Source of the DNA: Gemmatimonadota bacterium
GTDB taxonomy: Bacteria; Gemmatimonadota; Gemmatimonadetes; Palauibacterales; KS3-K002
DNA: 64,000 nt
Assembly (NCBI GenBank): GCA_020344015.1
Contig: CP070812.1
Span: 2,909,609-2,973,608 of the forward strand
Direction of reading: 5' to 3'
Both the position numbers and the translations under genes were made by a program. The notes beneath the pieces were generated by a model. That model made no database searches. It was not told the origin of the DNA and was given only the letters and a program-made list of their open reading frames with translations. Shown here piece by piece: positions 26,736-35,961 of the stretch (positions are counted from its first letter, which is position 1; each line of letters starts with the position of its first letter).

Positions 26736-28157
26736 ATGCGGTTAACAGTCTGCCTGATCGCACTCTTCGTTATTCCAGGTCTCGCCGAGGCGCAGACCGA
26801 GCTCTCGCGACAGACTTGGGAGTTCGTGAGCGTCGACGCGCCGGTGGTCGCGCTCGCCGGCGTCCGCGTCATAGACGGCACCGGAGCGCCGGCGATGGAC
26901 AATCAGACCGTAGTCATCCGCGACGGCGTGATCGTTGCCGTGGGCGATGCCGCGACCGTGGATGTCCCGGATGACGCCGAGGTCCTCGACCTGTCGGGTC
27001 GCACCGTGCTCCCTGGCTACGTGATGATGCACGAGCACATGTTCTACCCCGCGGGCCGCGGGAACTACAACTCGCAGGCGTACAGCTTTCCGCGCCTCTA
27101 CCTCGCGGGTGGGGTCACCACGGCCCGTACCGCCGGCAGCATGGTGCCGTACGTAGACCTCAACCTCAGGCGGGTCATCGACGCTGGCGAGATCCCCGGA
27201 CCGCGATTGGACATCACCAGTCCATATCTGAACGGGCCGGGCCTGGGGCTGCTCGGCGTCCAGGCTCTCACGGGCCCTGAGGACGCGCGGAAGATGGTGG
27301 CCTACTGGGCGTATGAGGGTGCGACGTCGTTCAAGGCGTACATGCAGATCTCGCGGGCCGAGTTGCAGGCTGCCATCGACGAGGCACACGCGCACGGCTT
27401 CAAGCTGACGGGGCACCTCTGCGCGGTGACGTTCTGGGAGGCGGCGGAGCTCGGCATAGACGATCTCGAGCACGGCTTTCTGGCCAGCACCGACTTCGTG
27501 GCCGACAAAGAGGAGGACACGTGCCCGTCGGGCAACGCGAGGAACGCCTCACTGATCGATCTGGACATCGAAGGCCCAGAGTTCAAGGGGTTGGTCGAGC
27601 ATCTCGTGCGGCACGGCGTCGCGATAACCTCCACGCTCCCCGTCTTCGAGACGTACACGCCGGGTCGACCGCCTGCGGCGAGTGGCGCGATCGACGCGAT
27701 GGTACCGGAGGCACGCGAGCAATACTTGCGGACGCGAGTCCGGATCGCCAGCCAGGAAGAGAGCGACTGGTCCATCCTCTTCAAGAAGGAGATGGAGATG
27801 GAGCATGCGTTCGCCGAGGCCGGCGGTCTGCTGGTCGTGGGCACCGACCCTACGGGCTACGGCGGCATCGTGGCCGGCTACTCGAATTGGCGAGCGATCG
27901 AGCTGCTTGTCGAGGCCGGGTTCTCCCCGGTCGAGGCGATCGAGGTCGCTACCCTGAACGGTGCGCGCTATCTGGAGATGGATGACCGGATCGGCAGCGT
28001 CGCCGTCGGCAAGTGGGCGGATCTCGTGGTGGTGCGAGGGGACCCGTCGACGGACATCACCGACGTGCGGAACGTCGAGCTCGTGTTCAAGGACGGGATC
28101 GGCTACGACTCGGCGAAGTTATTCGCGTCGGTCGCCGGCACCGTGGGCCTACACTAG
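26736..28157 (+). CDS. Exported imidazolonepropionase-like amidohydrolase
   Basis: 473 aa with a signal peptide (cleaved after LAEA). Metal-dependent amidohydrolase features: the N-terminal beta-sandwich (VRVIDGTGAPAMDNQTVVIR), HEH in VMMHEHMFY, the central ATSFKAYMQ lysine, TGHLCA and DLEHGF histidines, and the GTDPTG aspartate, closing with SVAVGKWADLVVVRGDP. These belong to the family that includes imidazolonepropionase and prolidase-like exported enzymes. Substrate unknown. The stop codon TAG (28155-28157) lies within the left arm of the palindrome that follows. Confidence 0.85.
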   Translation: MRLTVCLIALFVIPGLAEAQTELSRQTWEFVSVDAPVVALAGVRVIDGTGAPAMDNQTVVIRDGVIVAVGDAATVDVPDDAEVLDLSGRTVLPGYVMMHEHMFYPAGRGNYNSQAYSFPRLYLAGGVTTARTAGSMVPYVDLNLRRVIDAGEIPGPRLDITSPYLNGPGLGLLGVQALTGPEDARKMVAYWAYEGATSFKAYMQISRAELQAAIDEAHAHGFKLTGHLCAVTFWEAAELGIDDLEHGFLASTDFVADKEEDTCPSGNARNASLIDLDIEGPEFKGLVEHLVRHGVAITSTLPVFETYTPGRPPAASGAIDAMVPEAREQYLRTRVRIASQEESDWSILFKKEMEMEHAFAEAGGLLVVGTDPTGYGGIVAGYSNWRAIELLVEAGFSPVEAIEVATLNGARYLEMDDRIGSVAVGKWADLVVVRGDPSTDITDVRNVELVFKDGIGYDSAKLFASVAGTVGLH

Positions 28158-28379
28158 CAGGTCGCTAAAAAAAGTCCGTGGAGTCAGGTCGGCGCCGGGG
28201 GACCGCTCGCTTCGGCCGACCCGGCAGTCGGGCTCGGTGCGCCCCGCGAGGGCATCGGGTTGCCGAACCGCAGACTTGACGTAGGGATCGGAGCCGGGTC
28301 GCTAACACCAGCTTCGCTCGTCGGTCCCCCGGCGCCTCCCTGGCGGAGTACTCCGAACGTTTTTCAGCGACCTGGTAGT
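28153..28379. repeat. 227-bp imperfect palindrome between convergent genes
   Basis: The two ends are inverted copies: CAGGTCGCT plus an A-run (28158-28173) against a T-run plus AGCGACCTG (28361-28374). The match runs outward to include the amidohydrolase stop codon. Inside, GGCGCCGGGGGACCG (28191-28205) has a perfect inverted copy at 28322-28336. The centre contains no ORF. It could be a MITE-like element or a large bidirectional terminator, since it has an A-run on the left and a T-run on the right. No transposase is linked. Confidence 0.7.
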
Positions 28380-28393
28380 CTACCTTCACGTCG

Positions 28394-29206
28394 TCAGACT
28401 CGTTCGACCGGGAGCACGAGACAGCTGGGGCCGCCCGCGCCCTTCCTGAACTCCGACAGGTCGAGGCCGTGCACCTTCACGGCCTCTCTCTCCAGCTGAG
28501 CGATCACGGGCGCGTTCTCGGCGGCGTTTGCGATGACTTCGTCCTCTGCCAGACAGATGACGTTGCCGGTCGATGGGCCTCGCGGATCGACCTCCACGGT
28601 GTCGAATCCCTTGAAGAAATCGTCGGGGAAGACGCCGCGGCAGCAGAGAACCCGCTGAGGCCCGACGGCGCTCATCGGGCCGCCGATGTGCATCCACTCG
28701 CTGCCAAGCCGCGCGACACGGATCTCGTAACCCACCTCGCTCAACATACGGCTGAGCTGAGCGATGCCATCTTCGTTGGTCCTGCCGGTGAGTCCAGCGA
28801 AAGCCACGCTCCCCATGAGGATGACGTCACCGCCCTCGACGGTGCCCGGGGCCGTGATCTCCCCGACACACGGCTCTCCCAGCGCCGCGAGCGCCTCCGA
28901 CATCCAGGCTTCCTCGCCGCGGCGAGCTTCCAACCCCATGCGCAGCTTGATGTGACCGTTAGGTGTGGCCAGCGCTACGTCCCGGGTGAAGACCGAGTTC
29001 GGATCCCCGGCCAGCTCCGGCAGATCGATGACCTGGCAGCCGAAGCCCTCCATCGTCGCTTTCAGGGCGTCGTGCTGCTCGATCGTCCGCTCGCGATCGG
29101 CGAGCTCCGGGATGTTCGCGCCCGCGTGGGTGCTGACATCGAAGTAGGCGTCGCGCGGTGTAGAGACTACTACTCGCGTCAACCTGTCGCCCTCATTCCT
29201 CAACAT
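28394..29206 (-). CDS. ddaH: Dimethylargininase / arginine deiminase-superfamily hydrolase
   Basis: 270 aa, the usual size of N(omega),N(omega)-dimethylarginine dimethylaminohydrolase. Catalytic features: FTRD (73-76), VEGGDV (123-128), His173 in WMHIGG and the C-terminal nucleophile Cys262 in GGPSCLVLP. The enzyme hydrolyses methylated arginine to citrulline and methylamine or dimethylamine. The permease gene lies 18 bases upstream on the same strand, so uptake and hydrolysis look coupled. A related arginine deiminase or amidinotransferase cannot be excluded, but length and motifs favour DDAH. Confidence 0.85.
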   Translation of the reverse strand: MLRNEGDRLTRVVVSTPRDAYFDVSTHAGANIPELADRERTIEQHDALKATMEGFGCQVIDLPELAGDPNSVFTRDVALATPNGHIKLRMGLEARRGEEAWMSEALAALGEPCVGEITAPGTVEGGDVILMGSVAFAGLTGRTNEDGIAQLSRMLSEVGYEIRVARLGSEWMHIGGPMSAVGPQRVLCCRGVFPDDFFKGFDTVEVDPRGPSTGNVICLAEDEVIANAAENAPVIAQLEREAVKVHGLDLSEFRKGAGGPSCLVLPVERV

Positions 29207-29224
29207 GCTCGACCGGCTCCGGTT

Positions 29225-30625
29225 CTAGACGGCGCGTTGCGAACTTCTGCGCCAGGAGTAGTAGACGGGAATCCCGACCAGCGTGAGCGCGAGCCCGGCC
29301 AGCGATTCCACCGGCCTGGCGAACAGAGTATTCAGCAGAATCGCCCCCATGGTGACGATGAACACCAGCGGCACGACCGGATAGCCCCACGTCTTGTACG
29401 GTCGCGGCAGGTCGGGCTGGCTGCGTCTGAGCACGAAGACCGCAGCGGCTGCCGCGATCCAAAAGATGAAAGAGACGAACACGACGTACGTGAACAGCTG
29501 CTCGTAGCTTCCGGTCAATGCGAGCAGGCCGGCCCAGATGGCCTGTAGGAGAATAGCGAAAGCCGGGGTCTTGAACCGCGGATGGACCTCACCGACCTTG
29601 CGAAAGAAGACCCCGTCGCGGGCCATCGCGTAGTAGACACGCGGGCCGGCGAAGATCGCGCCGTTCAGCGCTCCGAAGATCGAGATGATCACGGCAGCCG
29701 AGATGAGGCCGGCGGCCACGTCGCCGTGCAGAGCGGTCGCGGCCCGCTCCGCGATCCTCACGACCCCCACCATCTCGCTCACCGGCAGCGCCGCCAGGTA
29801 GACGAAGTTCACCAGCAGGTATAGCGCGGTGATGATCAGTGTGCCGGCGACCAGCGCGATGGGCAGGTTGCGCTTCGGGTCCTCGATTTCGCCGGCGACG
29901 TAGGTGATGTTGTGCCAGCCGTCGAAGGCCCAGGAGACCGCGATGATCGCTACGCCGAAGCCGACGAGAAGCCCGCCGATGCTGAGGCCCGTCGGGTTGA
30001 GCGTGTAGTCGATCGACGCGGTCCTGCCGATGGTTAATCCGAGAAGAACGAACGCGAGTATCGCCCCTATCTTCACCACCGTGAAGACGTTCTGGATGAT
30101 CTTGCCGAACGCGACACCGACGTAGTTGAAGGCCGACAGGAATAGGATCACTGCGACGGCGACCAGCTGTCCCGCCGAAAGAGTGAACGTCTGGTCTCCG
30201 CCGAAGATGCCGAGCTCTGCAGAAAGGACGACGCGCTCGGTCGAGAGGGCGGGGAAGAAGTAGCCCGTGTATTCGGCGAAACCCACTCCCAGCGCGGCGA
30301 TCGATCCACCCATCGAGACCAGAAACAGGATCCAGCCGAACAAGAAAGCGGAGAGGTTGCCGTAGGCCTCGCGCAGGTAGACGTACTGGCCGCCGGCCTG
30401 CGGCATCGCCGCCCCGAGCTCGGCGAACGTCAGGGCGCCGGTGAGGGTGAGGACGCCGCCCACCAGCCAGGCCAGCAGTAGCAGCCCGGCCGACGGGATG
30501 CTCTGCGCCATGATCCCGGTGGTCAGAAAGATGCCGGAACCGATGACGATCCCCACCATCATCATGATGGAGTCGAAAGTGCCCAGCTGGCGGACGAGTT
30601 CGCCGTCGCGGTTGTCGTCGGTCAA
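29225..30625 (-). CDS. APC-family amino acid permease
   Basis: 466 aa from the TTG at 30625, which is preceded by AGGAGAGG; upstream in-frame residues are Arg-rich and unlikely. Twelve hydrophobic helices. Helix 1 carries GIVIGSGIFLTTG, the substrate-binding GSGIF motif of the APC superfamily, and the helix 3/loop and SWAFDGWHNITYVAGEIEDP region is typical of LAT/AAT-type amino acid permeases and exchangers. Cotranscribed with ddaH, so arginine or methylarginine is a reasonable substrate guess. Divergent from the sulfatase gene. Confidence 0.87.
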   Translation of the reverse strand: MTDDNRDGELVRQLGTFDSIMMMVGIVIGSGIFLTTGIMAQSIPSAGLLLLAWLVGGVLTLTGALTFAELGAAMPQAGGQYVYLREAYGNLSAFLFGWILFLVSMGGSIAALGVGFAEYTGYFFPALSTERVVLSAELGIFGGDQTFTLSAGQLVAVAVILFLSAFNYVGVAFGKIIQNVFTVVKIGAILAFVLLGLTIGRTASIDYTLNPTGLSIGGLLVGFGVAIIAVSWAFDGWHNITYVAGEIEDPKRNLPIALVAGTLIITALYLLVNFVYLAALPVSEMVGVVRIAERAATALHGDVAAGLISAAVIISIFGALNGAIFAGPRVYYAMARDGVFFRKVGEVHPRFKTPAFAILLQAIWAGLLALTGSYEQLFTYVVFVSFIFWIAAAAAVFVLRRSQPDLPRPYKTWGYPVVPLVFIVTMGAILLNTLFARPVESLAGLALTLVGIPVYYSWRRSSQRAV

Positions 30626-30766
30626 GAACCCTCTCCTGCATCTCCGTGCTTTCCGTGGGCCCACGTTAACCTCTACGCCCGGTGGCAGTCCAGCCGGCTA
30701 TCCTGTGTCTCTTGCGGTGACCGTTGGTCCGCCCGAGCTTCCCTTCACAACAAACAGGCGAACAGG

Positions 30767-32200
30767 ATGAGGAAGCGTTCGTACCGGACTCTCTGGAGTA
30801 TCGTCGGACCGTCGGCTCTCATGGCGAGCGTCCTGCTGTCGGCCTGTGGGAAGGAGGCGCCCAGGCCGAACGTCGTCCTCATCTATATAGACGACTTGGG
30901 CTGGAGGGATGCGGGTTTCATGGGGAGCGAGTACTACGAGACCCCGCATATCGACCGGCTGGCCGCCGAGGGCGTCGTCTTTACGAACGCCTATGCCAAC
31001 GCCCCTAACTGCGCGCCCAGTAGAGCCTCGCTGCTCACCGGGCAGTACACGCCGCGACACGGTGTCTATACCTCGGGCAGTCCGGAGCGCGGCGCCGCGC
31101 GGCTGCGCAGACTGGTCCCCGCCCCCAGCAAGACGGCGCTCGACACGGGCGTCGTGACGATTGCGGAGGCTCTGAAGGGCGTCGGGTACGCGACGGCGCA
31201 CGTCGGCAAATGGCATCTCGGCGGCCACGGCTATCTGCCCACCGACCAGGGCTTCGACGTGAACGTCGCCGGCGATGGGCGCGGCCACGTTCCCACTCAC
31301 TTCCATCCCTATCGCAGAAGCGAAAACGAGCTCAGAGATCTGGCTGGGACAGGTCGAGAAGGCGAGTACCTCACCGATCGGCTGACGGCAGAAGCGCTGG
31401 GCTTCATCGAGAATCACCACGACCGCCCGTTCTTCCTCTACCTATCCCACTACGCCGTGCATACGCCGCTGCAGGCGAAAGACGAGCTGGTGAGCAAGTA
31501 TCGCCGGAAACCGGGGGATGACAGACACAACCACCCGGTGTACGCCGCGATGGTGGCGAGCGTTGACGAGAGCGTAGGTCGCATCGTCGCCAGACTCGAC
31601 GAGTTCGGCCTGTCGGAGAGCACGGTCGTGTTCTTCTTCTCAGATAACGGCGGCTACGGACCGGCTACCTCGATGGCGCCGCTGCGCGGGTCGAAGGGCA
31701 TGCTCTACGAGGGGGGAATCCGGGTCCCGCTGGTCGTGCGCTGGCCGGGGAACTTTGCGCCGGGTAGACAGGAAGCCACGCCGGTGATCGGTACCGATCT
31801 CTTCCCTACGATAATCGAGATCGCGGGAGCGGAGATGCCGGCGCAGCCCCTGGATGGCGTCAGCCTGCTGAAATTGCTCCAGGGCGCGGGTGGACTGGAG
31901 CCGCGGGCGCTCCACTGGCACTTTCCCGCCTACTTGGAAGCGTACAGCGGCATGACGGGGCCGTGGCGCACAGCGCCGGCGGCGGCGATCCGTTCGGGCG
32001 ACTACAAGCTGATCGAGTCTTTCGAGACGGGTGAACTGGAGCTCTACAACCTGCGCGACGACATCGGCGAGCGAGCGAACCTCGCTGCCCAGCTTCCTGA
32101 CATCGTGGAGGAATTACATCAGCTCACGATCGAGTGGCGCCGGTCCGTCGGCGCGCCGGTTCCGACGGAGTTAAACCCGGCCTACGAAGGAGAGAATTGA
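30767..32200 (+). CDS. Sulfatase lipoprotein
   Basis: 477 aa with a lipobox (LLSAC). The S1 sulfatase signature C-x-P-S-R is present (Cys82 in NCAPSRASLLTG); Cys82 should be converted to formylglycine. Metal ligands include the N-terminal IDDLG, and HVGKWHLGG, SDNGGYGP and RGSKGMLYEGGIRVP follow in order. Anaerobic or generating-enzyme machinery is not in the window. Sulfatases of this type remove sulfate from glycans or aryl esters. Two bases separate it from the S9 peptidase gene. Confidence 0.9.
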   Translation: MRKRSYRTLWSIVGPSALMASVLLSACGKEAPRPNVVLIYIDDLGWRDAGFMGSEYYETPHIDRLAAEGVVFTNAYANAPNCAPSRASLLTGQYTPRHGVYTSGSPERGAARLRRLVPAPSKTALDTGVVTIAEALKGVGYATAHVGKWHLGGHGYLPTDQGFDVNVAGDGRGHVPTHFHPYRRSENELRDLAGTGREGEYLTDRLTAEALGFIENHHDRPFFLYLSHYAVHTPLQAKDELVSKYRRKPGDDRHNHPVYAAMVASVDESVGRIVARLDEFGLSESTVVFFFSDNGGYGPATSMAPLRGSKGMLYEGGIRVPLVVRWPGNFAPGRQEATPVIGTDLFPTIIEIAGAEMPAQPLDGVSLLKLLQGAGGLEPRALHWHFPAYLEAYSGMTGPWRTAPAAAIRSGDYKLIESFETGELELYNLRDDIGERANLAAQLPDIVEELHQLTIEWRRSVGAPVPTELNPAYEGEN

Positions 32201-32202
32201 AA

Positions 32203-34917
32203 ATGAAATCGGCCACCACGTTCGCTGCAACAGTGCTGGCTCCGTCGCTGGTGCTGGGGATCGCGTCGCCGGGCGCGGCTCAGGATCCGCTCACCACGGA
32301 AGACTACGGCAAATGGGAGAGGCTCGCCGCGGCGACGCTCTCTCCAAACGGCGAGTGGTTCGTCTACCGGATCACCCGGAACAACGAGGAGGACGAGTTA
32401 CGGATCGTCAGCTTGACCGACGATGCGACGTGGGTGATCCCATTCGGCACGACCCCCCAGTTTTCCGAAGACGGGGCCTGGCTCGCCTATCGTATAGAGC
32501 CGTCGGAGGATGAGAAAGCGGAGCTCCGAGAGGCCAATAAGCCGGTCCGCAACGCGCTGGGGCTCTTCAGGGTCGCGGCCCGCGACACGCTGACCGTCGC
32601 AGAGGTGGCATCATTCGCCTTCAGCGACGATGGCGGCTTCCTGGCCATCGGGAAGTACAAGAGCGAGGAGGCGGAGAAAGACGTGGGCTCGGACCTGGTC
32701 GTCAGGGACCTTGAGAGCGGGGCCGATATCAGCTTCGGAAACGTCTCCGAGTTCGCCTGGTCGGACGATGGGCATCTCCTGGCTATGATCCTGTCTACCT
32801 CAGGTGGCGCGGGTAACGGTGTGCAGCTCTTCGATCCGGCCAGCGGCGTATTGAGGCCGCTGGACTCGAAGAGCGTCGAGTACAGCAACCTGTCGTGGCG
32901 CGAAGATGCGTACGACCTGGCGCTGCTCCGCGCCGAGCCGGATACGATACACGAAGATACGGCGCACGTCGTCCTGGCCTGGAGAAGTCTCGACTCCGCG
33001 ACCCCGCAGGCACTGATCTACGATCCTGCCGAGGAGGAAAGCTTCCCTGAGGGGATGCGGATAGTCGAGTACCGGAGCGTGAGCTGGTCGGATGATGGTG
33101 GGACGGTATTCTTCGGGATTCAGCAGCGGAGGCCGAGTGCCGAGCGGGAATTCAGCGTCCGTGACTCGTCCACCGTTGAGGTCTGGCATTCCGGCGACGT
33201 AAGGGTGATCCCGCACCAGAAGATGACCGACCGGCGGCTGCGGGAGGAGAACTTCCTCACGGCGTGGCATCTCGACTCCGCCCACTTGGTGCGCTTGGGT
33301 GACGAACTCACCGAGGAGGTGAGGCTGGCGGAGGGGCAACGCTTCGCGCTCGGCTTAGACAACACGCCTTACGAGGCGTACGGCAGGTTCTTCCCCGACC
33401 CTGATGACCTCTACCGCATCGACGTGGCAACGGGAGAAAAGACGCTGCTCCAGGAGCGCGTTTTGTCATTCTACCTGAGCAGCTCCGGTCGCTACGTCAT
33501 GTATCTGGAGGACGAGCAGTACTGGACCTATGAGTTCGACACCGGTGAGCGGGTGCAGGTCAGCGCCGAGGTCACTACGCCGCTGGTGAATATGGAGGAC
33601 GACCATCCGCGGCCCGAGCGGTTCCCGTACGGCATCGCCGGTTGGACGGAGGACGATAGCTCGGTAGTCGTCTACGACCGGTTCGATTCGTGGGAGCTGC
33701 GGAGCGACGGCTCGGGAGCGACGAGATTGACGGGGGGAGCAGAGGATGCGGTTCGGCACCGTTATGTGCGGCTCGATCCTGAGGAGGAGTTCATCGACCT
33801 GTCGTCAGGGGTCTATCTCAGCGTTAGGGGGATCTACTCGAAAGAGGGAGGCTATGCCCGGCTGCGTCTCGGTGAACCGCCCGAGCGGCTGGTCTGGCAG
33901 GACAAGTGGGTGGCCGGTCTCGAGAAGGCTGAAGATGCCGAGGTCTACGTGTACCTGGCCGAGGGGTACGACGACTCACCCGATTACTTCGTCGGGGACG
34001 CCTCGCTCGGCGACGTGCGGCAGATCACCGAGACCAATCCCTTCCAGAACGACTACGACTGGGGGCGGACCGAGCTCATCGAGTTCGACAATCCGGTATC
34101 CGATGCCCGCCTCCAGGGGGTGCTCGTCTACCCGGCAGATTACAGACGCGGCCGGCAGTACCCGATGGTGGTCCACATGTATGAGCGGCTCTCGGATCGG
34201 CTCCACCTCTACCGTGTGCCGTCTGAGCGCAGTGCCTACAACCCCACCGTCTTCAGCAGCCAGGGCTACTTCGTGCTGATGCCCGACATCACGTTCGAGA
34301 AGCGTGATCCGGGATTCTCGGCTTTGTGGTGTGTGGAAACCGCGGTGAAGAAAGTCCTTGAGACCGGGATGGTGGATCCGGAGCGCGTCGGGATCATGGG
34401 TCACTCTTGGGGTGGCTACGAAACGACGTTCATCGCGGCGCACTCCGATCTGTTCGCAGCGGCGGTGGCCGGCGCGCCGCTCACCAACCTAGTGAGCATG
34501 TACGGGATGATCTACTGGAACACGGGGATCCCCGAGACCGGTCACTACGAGTACGGCCAGGAGCGGATGGAGGTCCCGCTCTGGCAAGACCCGGAGGCCT
34601 ACATCAGCAACTCGCCCGTCATGGCCTTCGATCGGATGGAGACCCCGTTGTTGATGGCGTTCGGCGATGAAGATGGCTCGGTGGACTGGCACCAGGGTAT
34701 CGAGGCGTACAACCTCGCCCGACGTCTGGACAAGGACTTCGTCCTGTTGGTCTACCGCGGCGAAAACCACAGCAACGCGCAGAAGGCGAACCAGATCGAC
34801 TACCACCACCGGCAGCTCGAGTGGTTCAACTACTATCTGAAGGGCGAGGCGCCCCCGCCCTGGATCACAGAGGGGGTCACCTGGGTCGAGCAAAAGGCGA
34901 ATCGTGCGTCGAAGTAG
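32203..34917 (+). CDS. Exported S9 (prolyl oligopeptidase) family peptidase
   Basis: 904 aa from the ATG at 32203 (ribosome site AAGGAGAG inside the sulfatase 3' end). A signal peptide ends near PGAAQD. The N-terminal ~600 residues are a beta-propeller with SPNGEW, SEDGAWLAY and WSDDGHLLAM blades; the C-terminal ~270 residues are an alpha/beta hydrolase with Ser735 in GHSWGGYET, Asp in FGDEDGSVDWHQG and His in RGENHSN. Cleaves peptides, probably post-proline or dipeptidyl. Operon with the sulfatase. Confidence 0.88.
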   Translation: MKSATTFAATVLAPSLVLGIASPGAAQDPLTTEDYGKWERLAAATLSPNGEWFVYRITRNNEEDELRIVSLTDDATWVIPFGTTPQFSEDGAWLAYRIEPSEDEKAELREANKPVRNALGLFRVAARDTLTVAEVASFAFSDDGGFLAIGKYKSEEAEKDVGSDLVVRDLESGADISFGNVSEFAWSDDGHLLAMILSTSGGAGNGVQLFDPASGVLRPLDSKSVEYSNLSWREDAYDLALLRAEPDTIHEDTAHVVLAWRSLDSATPQALIYDPAEEESFPEGMRIVEYRSVSWSDDGGTVFFGIQQRRPSAEREFSVRDSSTVEVWHSGDVRVIPHQKMTDRRLREENFLTAWHLDSAHLVRLGDELTEEVRLAEGQRFALGLDNTPYEAYGRFFPDPDDLYRIDVATGEKTLLQERVLSFYLSSSGRYVMYLEDEQYWTYEFDTGERVQVSAEVTTPLVNMEDDHPRPERFPYGIAGWTEDDSSVVVYDRFDSWELRSDGSGATRLTGGAEDAVRHRYVRLDPEEEFIDLSSGVYLSVRGIYSKEGGYARLRLGEPPERLVWQDKWVAGLEKAEDAEVYVYLAEGYDDSPDYFVGDASLGDVRQITETNPFQNDYDWGRTELIEFDNPVSDARLQGVLVYPADYRRGRQYPMVVHMYERLSDRLHLYRVPSERSAYNPTVFSSQGYFVLMPDITFEKRDPGFSALWCVETAVKKVLETGMVDPERVGIMGHSWGGYETTFIAAHSDLFAAAVAGAPLTNLVSMYGMIYWNTGIPETGHYEYGQERMEVPLWQDPEAYISNSPVMAFDRMETPLLMAFGDEDGSVDWHQGIEAYNLARRLDKDFVLLVYRGENHSNAQKANQIDYHHRQLEWFNYYLKGEAPPPWITEGVTWVEQKANRASK

Positions 34918-34962
34918 TCCGATGGAATTGTGCCGGCGCATTGGTTGTGAGAGGAACGGAGC

Positions 34963-35859
34963 TTGACCGATATAGCGGCAGAGGTTTCCCGGGGATCGAG
35001 GCTCACCGTGAAGCTGTTTTGGATCCTCCTCGCGTTATGGGTTTTCGGGAAACTCTGCTCGATCCCCATGCTGATCGAGACGGTGCCGGCGACCCGTTGG
35101 TTGCCGACGGCTCCCATCGGGCTGTTGCTGGCCTTTCTGGTGATCCGAGTGGGGCAGTACTTGAGCGCCCGGACCGGGCTCGGGCTTCCGTTCCTCGAGG
35201 GTTGGCTGGAAGGGAGCCCGGTATGGCACCGGTTCGCGCGGGCGGTAAGCCTGTCGTTCATCGTCGCCATCGTTAGCAGCCTCGTTATCGTCGGTGCCAT
35301 CCCACTGATCGTAACGGTCGACCGGGGTGTCTCCGGGGTCCCGGGCCGGCTCGCCGAGTTGGCGGCGCTTTATCCAGGATGGTGGCGGGGGCTTTTGGCC
35401 TCTGTCGATGCAGGCGTCTCCGAGGAGCTGTTCTACCGGTATTTCCTGTTGTCACTGGTAGTCTGGCTGCTGGGTCGGATTCGGAAGGGCGGGGGATTCT
35501 CGAGTGGGGCGTCGATCTGGATCGCCATCCTGGTCACCGGTCTACTATTCGGTTGGGCGCACATAGACGACGTAATCGGCACCGACCGATACTCTGCTTT
35601 CAACCTGGTCGCCATCTCTGGGCTGAACGGTGGAATCGGGATGGCGCTAGGCTGGATCTACTGGAAGTTTGGTCTTGAGAGCGCCATGTTCACGCACTTC
35701 CTGATCGACGCGCTGTACTACACAGCACTGCTGCCGGCGCTCTTCTTCGGCGGCGCCCCGGTTCTACTCGGCGCCGTGATCGTCTGCTTGGTGGCCTTGG
35801 CATTTTCGATTCTCGTGTTCCTGCGCAGCGGGCGCGATGTCGAGCCCGCCTCTGGCTAG
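34963..35859 (+). CDS. CPBP/Abi family intramembrane metalloprotease
   Basis: 298 aa, mostly membrane helices (about eight). CPBP motifs: EExxxR at Glu154-Arg159 (SEELFYR), FxxxH in LFGWAH and the later HFLID in MFTHFLIDALYY. These glutamate/histidine residues bind the active-site metal in Rce1-like proteases. The start is TTG at 34963 with AGGA nine bases upstream, so it is not fully certain. Possibly a continuation of the sulfatase/S9 operon (45-base gap). Target unknown. Confidence 0.8.
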   Translation: MTDIAAEVSRGSRLTVKLFWILLALWVFGKLCSIPMLIETVPATRWLPTAPIGLLLAFLVIRVGQYLSARTGLGLPFLEGWLEGSPVWHRFARAVSLSFIVAIVSSLVIVGAIPLIVTVDRGVSGVPGRLAELAALYPGWWRGLLASVDAGVSEELFYRYFLLSLVVWLLGRIRKGGGFSSGASIWIAILVTGLLFGWAHIDDVIGTDRYSAFNLVAISGLNGGIGMALGWIYWKFGLESAMFTHFLIDALYYTALLPALFFGGAPVLLGAVIVCLVALAFSILVFLRSGRDVEPASG

Positions 35860-35961
35860 TTCGCCCCGGCGCCGCGACGCATCGCCTCTACGCTTCGTGA
35901 CGTCTAATCATTGGAGTCATCAGAGAACCGCTATCGCCTGCCAATCGCGAGACGGTACGTC

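Noticed and set aside
28276..28304. TTGACG inside the 28153-28379 palindrome as a promoter
   Set aside because: No adequate -10 at 16-18 bases and no gene start downstream on that strand.
30700..30709. 10-mer ATCCTGTGTC shared upstream of the sulfatase gene and cydA (56648)
   Set aside because: Too short to mean much alone, and no -35 box fits it upstream of the sulfatase gene.
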